DNA from: Actinomycetota bacterium
Lineage (GTDB): Bacteria; Actinomycetota; Actinomycetes; S36-B12
Direction of reading: 5' to 3'
NCBI GenBank assembly: GCA_026392575.1
Contig: JAPLBU010000126.1
Location: forward strand, 1 to 7,181
DNA: 7,181 bases
Numbering within the stretch: the first letter of the stretch is position 1; the number at the start of each line of letters is the position of its first letter. The notes beneath the pieces were generated by a model. That model saw nothing but the letters and a program-made list of their open reading frames with translations. It did no database searches and had not been told where the DNA came from. Both the position numbers and the translations under genes were made by a program. This document shows positions 1 through 5,469 of the stretch, one piece after another.

Positions 1-1064
1 AGGCCGACTTCGTCGTGCCGTTCGACGGTGCCCACGCGCTGCTCACGCCGGAGCAGGCCGCGGAGCTGGTCAGCATCCCGTTCCTGCCGCGGGAGCCGGG
101 CAGCGATCTGCGCGAACTCGTGCACGACCACCTCGTCGATCTGAACCCGATGCGGGTGAAGCCGGGCGACCTCCTCGCGATCTACGACTCCTGGCTGCTT
201 CCGGAGGTCTCGTACCTGCCGTCGGTGCTCGAGCGCTTCGAACTGTTCGCCAAGTGCGTGCCGACGGCGATGATCGGCTACGACACCCTGCCCATGTCCG
301 AGCCGGCCAACTACCGGTTCCGACCGGGCACCGCGGCCTGGGTCAGCGAGTACTTCCGGCACCTGGCCACCGCCGGCGCGGTGATCTGCATCAGCGACTA
401 CGCCCGCGACGCGATCCTGGGCCGCCTACGCCGCGACCCGGCGCTGCCGATCACCGTCGCCCACCCCGGCGGCGATCACCTGCCGACGCGGACTGCCAAC
501 CCGCCAGAGCACCCCGTTTTCGCCCGTCTGGGGACGCTGGAGGCCCGAAAGCGGCCCGTCGAGATCGCTGAGGCCTTCCGGGCAGCCGTCGGCTCAGGCG
601 GCTCAGAGTCCGAGCTGCTCTTCATCGGCGGGGCATCCTCCTCCGACGAGGGGATAAACCGGGCAATTCGGGAGCAGGTAGCCCTGGGTGGCGTGCGCTG
701 GGTCGAGGGCGCCAACGATGGCGAGGTGCACGATCTCGTGCACTGCTCGAGTGCCTTCCTGTCGATCGGGGTCGAGGGCTACGGCATCCCGGTGCTCGAG
801 GCCATCCGGCTCGGCACGCCCGTGCTTTTCGACGGGATCCAGCCGGCGGGTGAGTTGATGCGGGGCCGGGGTGCGCAGCGGATCGATGGCCTGTCACCAG
901 CCGGTCTGGCGGCCGCCTTCGCCGAGTACTCGCAGGCCGGCGCGCTCGATGCCCACTCGCAGGCCGGCGCGCTCGATGCCCTGCGCGGCGAAGTGCAGCC
1001 GGAAGACGTCCCGACCTGGCGCGCGTTCGCCGAGGGTGTTTCCCAGGCGGTCGCGGCCCGATGA
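1..1064 (+). CDS. Family 4 glycosyltransferase (GT-B fold), 5'-truncated
   Basis: This is a retaining GT4-type glycosyltransferase that probably transfers a sugar from a nucleotide donor to a growing lipid-linked glycan on the cytoplasmic side of the membrane. The reading frame is open from base 3, and the GTG at 15 lies inside a hydrophobic beta-strand (ADFVVPFDG). I therefore treat it as internal and the gene as cut by the window edge, with part of the N-terminal domain missing. Numbered from that GTG, the C-terminal domain shows the GT4 signatures: RLGTLEARKRP at 171-181, the LLFIGG strand at about 201-206, and the donor-binding EX7E motif, EGYGIPVLE, with Glu254 and Glu262. The ISDYARD segment (126-132) matches the usual interdomain region. 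Residues 306-322 contain a duplicated nine-residue unit (see the repeat entry). The stop overlaps the next start as ATGA. The family call is firm; donor and acceptor are unknown. Confidence 0.88.
   Translation, partial: ADFVVPFDGAHALLTPEQAAELVSIPFLPREPGSDLRELVHDHLVDLNPMRVKPGDLLAIYDSWLLPEVSYLPSVLERFELFAKCVPTAMIGYDTLPMSEPANYRFRPGTAAWVSEYFRHLATAGAVICISDYARDAILGRLRRDPALPITVAHPGGDHLPTRTANPPEHPVFARLGTLEARKRPVEIAEAFRAAVGSGGSESELLFIGGASSSDEGINRAIREQVALGGVRWVEGANDGEVHDLVHCSSAFLSIGVEGYGIPVLEAIRLGTPVLFDGIQPAGELMRGRGAQRIDGLSPAGLAAAFAEYSQAGALDAHSQAGALDALRGEVQPEDVPTWRAFAEGVSQAVAAR
928..981 (+). repeat. Perfect 27-bp tandem duplication inside the GT4 gene
   Basis: Bases 928-954 and 955-981 are identical, two copies head to tail with no spacer. 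Because 27 is a multiple of three, the frame is kept and the protein gains a second SQAGALDA unit, separated from the first by His. It sits after the EX7E motif, in the C-terminal helical part of the transferase, where an insertion could be tolerated. The lack of any mismatch suggests a recent duplication, for example by replication slippage; that origin is inference. Confidence 0.95.
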
Positions 1065-2515
1065 CCCGCTGGTCCTGGGTCTGGATTCCCGTCGCGTTCT
1101 TCGTGATGTGCGCGGGCTGGGCGCTCACCTCACCGGTGGGCTCAGCGCCCGACGACGACTACCACCTGACCTCGATCTGGTGCGCCCAGGGCGTGCAGGC
1201 CGGCGTGTGCGAGGAGTCGCCGACCGACCCGATGGCTCGGCTCGTGCCGCGCAATGTGGTGCAGGCGTCGGACTGCTACCGCTTCGACGGAAGCGTCTCC
1301 GCAGGTTGCACGGCCACGGTCCGCGACGACGCGACGCTCGTCGAGACGACGCGGGTCAACGAGACCGTTCATCTGTACCCCAAGGGCTACTACCTGACGA
1401 TGTCGGCCTTCGTCGGACCCGATGTCGAGCACTCCGTGCTGATGATGCGGTTGTTCAACGCGGCCATCGCCGCGCTGCTGCTCGCGGCGCTGCTGCGATT
1501 GGTCCCATCCGGTCTGGCCGCGGCCGCGGTCGGAGCGATCGCGGTGACCTTCATCCCGCTGGGCGTGGCAACGGTCGCATCGACGAACCCGAGTGCCTGG
1601 ACGATCATCGGCATCGGCACCTACTGGGCCTTCGCGGTGGCCTTCCTACGCCACCGCAACTGGCGTGACCGCCGCGGTCTCCTGCTCGGGGCCTGCACGG
1701 TTGTGGCTGCAGTCCTCGCGATGAGCTCGCGCGTCGATGCGAACGCATACGTCCTCATCGCAACCGTCCTGGCGCTGACGGTCAGCGGGTGGCGTCGTGC
1801 CCTGCGCACCCCCGGCCGGCTGGCGCTGCTCGCGGCACTGTCGATCGCCGCAGTGGTCACGTACCTGACGGTCTCCCCGACTGTGGTCGACGGTGATCCG
1901 ATGGGCACGACCGACGCGGGCGGCGGCCTGCTGCTCACGAACCTCGCCTACCTGCCCGTGCTGTTCCAGGGCATCGTCGGTGGTACGCAGCTGGGCTGGA
2001 ACGACACGTTGATGCCGCCACTCATCCCCGTGGTGGGCGTCATCGTGCTCGGTGCGCTGCTCTACCGCGGCTTGCAGCAGCCGACTCGGCGCGTTCTGGT
2101 CACGACCGGGATGGCGGCGCTGGTGCTGGTGGCCGTCCCCATGACGTTCCTGCAACTGCAGCACCTGGGTGTGGGCGAGGTCGTGCAACCGCGCTACCTG
2201 CTGCCATTGCTGACCCTGCTGATCGGCGTCGTCAGCCTCGGTCCGCGCCTCGGTGTGGGAGTCCCTCTGCCCCGTGTTCCGCAGGTGCTAATCGCGACCG
2301 CGCTGTCGATCAGTGCCGTCCTCGCGTTCTGGGCGAATGCCCATCGGTACTTCGCTGGCTCCGGCTTCGGGCTGTTCGACCCGAAGGTCTCGCCGGAGTG
2401 GCTGAGCAGCACGGGTATCCCGCTATGGCTCACTACACTTGCGTCGGTAGTGGCAAGTGTCGCCTTCGTGTCTGGAGTGTTCATGGCCGTCAGTCGATCC
2501 GCCTTGCGCGGGTGA
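1061..2515 (+). CDS. Polytopic membrane protein, DUF2142-like (putative GT-C type)
   Basis: A 484-residue integral membrane protein with about ten to twelve hydrophobic segments. The first spans about residues 5-23, and others lie near 132-147, 151-172, 180-196, 207-222, 229-243, 253-270, 321-335, 346-363, 379-395, 406-424 and 455-477. A large loop between the first two, about 24-128, is probably outside the cell. It holds the acidic motif APDDDYH (29-35), four cysteines (41, 50, 72, 83) and YPKGYYL (106-112). This layout, the STNPSAW segment at 174-180 and QPRYLLPLL at 376-384 resemble DUF2142 proteins, found in surface-glycan clusters and thought to share the GT-C architecture. An extracytoplasmic glycosyltransferase using a polyprenyl-phosphate sugar is plausible but not shown. 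The ATG at 1061 overlaps the upstream stop by four bases, with a weak AGGCGG at 1045-1050, so translation is probably coupled. The family call is from motif memory and is moderately secure. Confidence 0.72.
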   Translation: MTRWSWVWIPVAFFVMCAGWALTSPVGSAPDDDYHLTSIWCAQGVQAGVCEESPTDPMARLVPRNVVQASDCYRFDGSVSAGCTATVRDDATLVETTRVNETVHLYPKGYYLTMSAFVGPDVEHSVLMMRLFNAAIAALLLAALLRLVPSGLAAAAVGAIAVTFIPLGVATVASTNPSAWTIIGIGTYWAFAVAFLRHRNWRDRRGLLLGACTVVAAVLAMSSRVDANAYVLIATVLALTVSGWRRALRTPGRLALLAALSIAAVVTYLTVSPTVVDGDPMGTTDAGGGLLLTNLAYLPVLFQGIVGGTQLGWNDTLMPPLIPVVGVIVLGALLYRGLQQPTRRVLVTTGMAALVLVAVPMTFLQLQHLGVGEVVQPRYLLPLLTLLIGVVSLGPRLGVGVPLPRVPQVLIATALSISAVLAFWANAHRYFAGSGFGLFDPKVSPEWLSSTGIPLWLTTLASVVASVAFVSGVFMAVSRSALRG

Positions 2516-3243
2516 CGACGATGCATCAGCGGACCCTGGTCGCCATCCCTGCCTGGAACGAGGAAGGCTCGATCGCCGACGTCATCGCCAAGGTGCAGGA
2601 GCATCGGCCTGATGCCGACATCCTCGTCGTGAATGACGGCTCGTCCGACGGCACCGCCGTGCTGGCGGCGGCGGCGGGAGCGACTGTGGTTTCCCTGCCA
2701 TTCAACGTCGGTGTCGGGGGAGCCATGCGCACGGCCTTCCTCTACGCCAAGCGCGAGGGCTACCACGCGATGGTCCAGGTCGACGCTGATGGCCAGCACG
2801 ATCCGGCGGACCTTGACCGGGTGCTCGACGGACTGGCGGAAGCAGACGTGGTCGTGGGCACGCGATTCCATCCCGACTCGATGTATTTCGTGGGCGGCCC
2901 GCGGCGCTGGGCCATGGTCCTGCTCTCGAAGGCGCTCAGCCGCATGAACAAGGGGACGATCTCGGACCCGACCTCCGGCTTCCGTTCGGCGGGGCCGAAG
3001 GCCATCAACCTCTTCGCAGTCGAGTACCCCGCCGACTATCTGGGAGACACGGTCGGCTCGCTGGCTATCGCCATCAGGCATGGACTGGTGATCCACGAGA
3101 CCCCGGTGACGATGTACTTCCGCCAGACCGGACGACCGAGTAAGAACGCGGTCTGGTCTGCGCTCTATCTCGGCCGCGCAACGTTGGCCATCATCGCGAC
3201 GAGCCTCAAGGGTGGCTACACATCCAGGGGTGACGCATCGTGA
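2512..3243 (+). CDS. Family 2 glycosyltransferase, DPM1-like (putative polyprenyl-phosphate sugar synthase)
   Basis: A GT-A fold GT2 enzyme of 243 residues, probably transferring a sugar from a nucleotide donor to undecaprenyl (or decaprenyl) phosphate at the inner membrane face. Visible motifs are AIPAWNEE (11-18), VVNDGSSDGT (39-48), the metal-binding DADGQH (91-96), VGTRF (115-119) and SDPTSGFRS (151-159), as in dolichyl-phosphate mannose synthase-like proteins. No convincing transmembrane helix is present; a mildly hydrophobic stretch near 217-230 could be amphipathic. Membrane attachment may therefore depend on the DUF2304 protein encoded next. I chose GTG 2512 because it forms a GTGA overlap with the upstream stop, as at two other junctions here. 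ATG 2521, with a weak GGG at 2510-2512, is a good alternative and would shorten the protein by three residues. The open frame back to 2398 is unlikely to be translated because it lies within the membrane protein gene. The sugar is unknown. Confidence 0.87.
   Translation: MTTMHQRTLVAIPAWNEEGSIADVIAKVQEHRPDADILVVNDGSSDGTAVLAAAAGATVVSLPFNVGVGGAMRTAFLYAKREGYHAMVQVDADGQHDPADLDRVLDGLAEADVVVGTRFHPDSMYFVGGPRRWAMVLLSKALSRMNKGTISDPTSGFRSAGPKAINLFAVEYPADYLGDTVGSLAIAIRHGLVIHETPVTMYFRQTGRPSKNAVWSALYLGRATLAIIATSLKGGYTSRGDAS
3226..3230 (+). promoter_or_regulatory. Ribosome binding site for the DUF2304 gene
   Basis: AGGGG lies nine bases before the GTG at 3240, inside the end of the GT2 gene. It supports the GTG start even though that start overlaps the upstream stop. 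Confidence 0.6.
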
Positions 3244-3596
3244 CGGCTCAACTGCTCGGTGCTGGCGCGGCGATCATCACCTTCATCTTTGTCTTCAACC
3301 TGTTGCGTCGCGGCGTGCTGCGCGAGAAGTACGCCGTCCTGTGGCTGTTCTTCTCCGGCGCCGCACTCTTCTTCGCGATCTTCCCCGGTGCCCTGGTCTG
3401 GATCAGCGGAGTGCTCGGCGTCGCCGAGCCGGTGAACCTGCTCTTCTTCTTCACCGTGGTGCTGCTCATCCTGGTGAGCGTGCAACTGAGCTATGAGCTC
3501 AGCCGCCATGAGGCACGCATCCGCAGGCTGGCGGAAGAGGTCGCGCTGCTGGACCAGGAGATCCAGCAACTGCGGGAGAACCGTGCCGACGACTGA
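3240..3596 (+). CDS. DUF2304-type small membrane protein with C-terminal coiled coil
   Basis: A 118-residue protein with three hydrophobic helices at about 5-22, 32-55 and 66-84, followed by a charged, heptad-like helix at about 86-115 that is probably a cytoplasmic coiled coil. The LLRRGVLREKYAVLWLFF region (21-38) matches the conserved Arg-x-n-Glu-Lys-Tyr-x-x-x-Trp pattern of DUF2304. Such proteins are commonly encoded directly after a DPM1-like GT2. From memory, the streptococcal protein GacJ is of this kind and binds and stimulates its GT2 partner GacI. I infer a similar partner or membrane-anchor role for the preceding GT2, which lacks membrane helices of its own. The GTG start at 3240 overlaps the GT2 stop (GTGA) and has AGGGG nine bases upstream. 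The 3' end overlaps the next gene by 14 bases. The family call is fairly secure; the function is inference. Confidence 0.82.
   Translation: MTAQLLGAGAAIITFIFVFNLLRRGVLREKYAVLWLFFSGAALFFAIFPGALVWISGVLGVAEPVNLLFFFTVVLLILVSVQLSYELSRHEARIRRLAEEVALLDQEIQQLRENRADD
3574..3578 (+). promoter_or_regulatory. Ribosome binding site setting the HlpA-like gene start
   Basis: GGGAG precedes the GTG at 3583 by four bases, a short but usable spacing. Together with the protein alignment logic (first beta-strand PVLVMAFNR right after this start), it favours 3583 over the in-frame ATGs at 3493 and 3610. Confidence 0.5.
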
Positions 3597-4509
3597 GCCG
3601 GTTCTGGTCATGGCGTTCAACCGCCCGGATCACCTCGAGGTTCTGCTGGCCCGCCTTCGACAGGTGGAACCGACGCGGCTCTACGTAGCGATCGACGGCC
3701 CGCGGGGGTCAAGAGACGGCGAGGCCGCCCAGGTGCAGGCCTGCCGCGATCTCGTCGCCTCGGTCGACTGGAACTGCGACGTCAAGACTCTCGTCCAGGA
3801 GACGAACCTCGGCTGCGGTCTGGGGGTGAGCACCGCGATCAGCTGGTTCTTCGCGAACGAGGATCGCGGCATCATCCTCGAGGACGACATCATCCCCGAT
3901 CCGTCGTTCTTCCCCTACTGTGCCGAGCTCCTCGAACGGTACGAGATGGACGAGCGGGTGTTCGCCATCTCCGGCTGCAACTTCGTCCCGCCGGAGGCGC
4001 AGAGCCATCCCGATCTGCCTTACCGCTTCAGCCAGGTTCCCCACATCTGGGGCTGGGCCACGTGGCGGCGATCGTGGGACAAGCACCGCCTCGATATCGC
4101 CGGCTGGCGCCAGGAACTCCCGCCCACGAAGCTCTGGGCACGTGCTGGTCACTCACTGCCGGCGAGCGTCTACTGGGCGAGCACGTTCGAACTCCTTGCC
4201 CGCAAGGAGGTCGATACCTGGGACGGCCAGTTCGTGCTGGCCTCGATGGTGTCCCACCAGCTGACGGCGACGAGCAACGTGAATCTGATCGAGAACATCG
4301 GGTTCGGTGAGACGGCCACCCACACCGTCGAGGACCGCAAAGAGCTCCAGCCGATCCTGGCCATGGCATCACCGATCGCCCAGGTGCCGGTCGCGCTGGA
4401 CGCCAAGGCCGATGCCTGGACCCGCAAGCATCATTTCCGTGCAACGTGGCGGGGCATGCTCGACCAGGCGGACCGCTACCGTAAGCAGCGGAAAGCGAGG
4501 GCATCGTGA
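3583..4509 (+). CDS. HlpA-like glycosyltransferase (GT-A fold)
   Basis: A 308-residue cytoplasmic glycosyltransferase of the type often annotated as hemolytic protein HlpA-like. Despite that label, it has the features of a nucleotide-sugar transferase. Visible motifs are the first strand PVLVMAFNRPDH (6-17), LYVAIDGPR (33-41), TNLGCGLG (74-81), the probable metal-binding LEDDIIPDPSFF (99-110), the aromatic block WGWATWRRSW (156-165), TWDGQF (212-217) and NIGFGETATHT (238-248). Asp and Glu in LEDD would coordinate the divalent metal and nucleotide sugar. The last 25 residues are rich in Arg and Lys, which may favour contact with the membrane. I chose GTG 3583, which overlaps the DUF2304 gene by 14 bases; extending to 3493 would add residues encoded inside that gene in another frame. 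The stop overlaps the UDP-xylose synthase start as GTGA. Being next to that gene makes a xylosyl or glucuronosyl donor possible, but this is not shown. Confidence 0.8.
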   Translation: MPTTEPVLVMAFNRPDHLEVLLARLRQVEPTRLYVAIDGPRGSRDGEAAQVQACRDLVASVDWNCDVKTLVQETNLGCGLGVSTAISWFFANEDRGIILEDDIIPDPSFFPYCAELLERYEMDERVFAISGCNFVPPEAQSHPDLPYRFSQVPHIWGWATWRRSWDKHRLDIAGWRQELPPTKLWARAGHSLPASVYWASTFELLARKEVDTWDGQFVLASMVSHQLTATSNVNLIENIGFGETATHTVEDRKELQPILAMASPIAQVPVALDAKADAWTRKHHFRATWRGMLDQADRYRKQRKARAS

Positions 4510-5456
4510 CGATTGCCAAGGGCCGCGTGCTGGTCACCGGCGGAGCCGGGTTCATCGGCTCGCACCTGTGCGAGCGGCTGCTCGACGACGGTTATGACGT
4601 GCTGTGCGTCGACAACTACTACTCGTCGACCAAGGACAACATCGCGCACCTGCTGCCCAACCCGCGCTTCGAGGTGATCCGGCACGACGTCACCTTCCCG
4701 CTCTACGTCGAGGTCGACGAGATCTACCACCTGGCCTGCCCGGCCTCTCCGATCCACTACCAGCGCGATCCGGTGCAGACCACCAAGACGGCGGTGCACG
4801 GCTCGATCAACATGCTGGGTCTGGCGAAGCGCACCGGTGCGAAGATCCTCACCACCTCCACATCCGAGGTCTATGGCGACCCGATGGTGCACCCCCAGAC
4901 CGAGGACTACTGGGGCAACGTCAACCCGATCGGTCCGCGGGCCTGCTACGACGAGGGCAAGCGCGCGGCGGAGACCCTGTTCTTCGACTACTACCGGCAG
5001 CATGACCTGAACATCAAGGTCGTGCGCCTGTTCAACACCTACGGGCCGCGCATGCATCCGCATGACGGCCGCGTGGTCTCCAACTTCGTCGTGAGCGCAC
5101 TCACCGGCAAGCCGCTGACGATCTACGGCGAAGGCCAGCAGACGCGGTCCTTCCAGTACATCGACGACCTCATCCGCGGTCTGGTCGCGATGATGGCCAC
5201 TAGCGACGAGGTCACCGGCCCGATCAACCTCGGCAACCCGGGTGAGTTCACCATCGCCGAGCTCGCCGCGATGGTGCTTGAGCAGACCGGATCCGACTCC
5301 GGCATCGAGTACCTCCCGCTTCCGCAGGACGACCCGGTGCGCCGCCAGCCCGACATCACCCGGGCCAAGGCGACGCTCGGCTGGGAGCCGACCATCCCTC
5401 TTGCCGACGGACTGGCAAGGACGATCGCGTACTTCCGCGAGACCCTCGGCGCGTAG
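4506..5456 (+). CDS. uxs: UDP-glucuronate decarboxylase (UDP-xylose synthase)
   Basis: This enzyme converts UDP-glucuronate to UDP-xylose and CO2 with tightly bound NAD, through a 4-keto intermediate. It is an extended short-chain dehydrogenase/reductase of 316 residues with no membrane anchor, so it is cytosolic and about full length for the soluble bacterial form. The Rossmann motif GGAGFIGSH is at 12-20 and the catalytic YxxxK is Tyr148/Lys152 within the UXS-typical CYDEGKR. TSTSEVYGDP (117-126) carries the Thr and Glu of the active site. RLFNTYGPRMHPHDGRVV (174-191) and SFQYIDDL (215-222) are UXS signatures, and the Arg pair in VRRQPDI (278-284) is where the family keeps its substrate-carboxylate Arg. 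These separate it from dTDP-glucose dehydratases and GalE. The GTG start overlaps the previous stop, with GAGG at 4497-4500. No UDP-glucose dehydrogenase, which would supply the substrate, is in the window. Its codons are strongly GC-ending. Confidence 0.94.
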   Translation: MTIAKGRVLVTGGAGFIGSHLCERLLDDGYDVLCVDNYYSSTKDNIAHLLPNPRFEVIRHDVTFPLYVEVDEIYHLACPASPIHYQRDPVQTTKTAVHGSINMLGLAKRTGAKILTTSTSEVYGDPMVHPQTEDYWGNVNPIGPRACYDEGKRAAETLFFDYYRQHDLNIKVVRLFNTYGPRMHPHDGRVVSNFVVSALTGKPLTIYGEGQQTRSFQYIDDLIRGLVAMMATSDEVTGPINLGNPGEFTIAELAAMVLEQTGSDSGIEYLPLPQDDPVRRQPDITRAKATLGWEPTIPLADGLARTIAYFRETLGA

Positions 5457-5469
5457 TCGGCAACTGCGT

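Noticed and set aside
726..743. 18-base near-palindrome, 8-bp arms GTGCACGA/TCGTGCAC around a 2-base centre
   Set aside because: It lies inside the GT4 coding region and is explained by the repeated VHDLVH codons. It is not near a promoter or gene start, so an operator is unlikely.
2194..3096. 300-codon open frame on the - strand
   Set aside because: It lies opposite the end of the DUF2142-like gene and most of the GT2 gene, and its translation is rich in Arg, His and Gly with no domain motif. Long antisense frames are expected in very GC-rich coding DNA.
3486..3502. 7-bp inverted repeat with a 3-base loop (CTGAGCT ATG AGCTCAG)
   Set aside because: It lies within the DUF2304 coding region, has no T-run and a very tight loop, and is not at a transcript end. 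Not called as a terminator or operator.
3493..3582. Longer N-terminus for the HlpA-like transferase starting at ATG 3493
   Set aside because: The extra 30 residues would come from another frame of the DUF2304 coiled-coil region and precede the family's first beta-strand. GTG 3583 has a GGGAG just upstream.
4476..5063. 195-codon - strand frame opposite the UDP-xylose synthase gene
   Set aside because: The + strand frame has unambiguous catalytic motifs throughout; the antisense product is Val/Arg/Asp-rich with no recognisable fold.
5457..5469. Possible promoter or terminator in the only intergenic gap
   Set aside because: Thirteen bases are too few, and neither a hairpin nor a -10-like sequence is visible.
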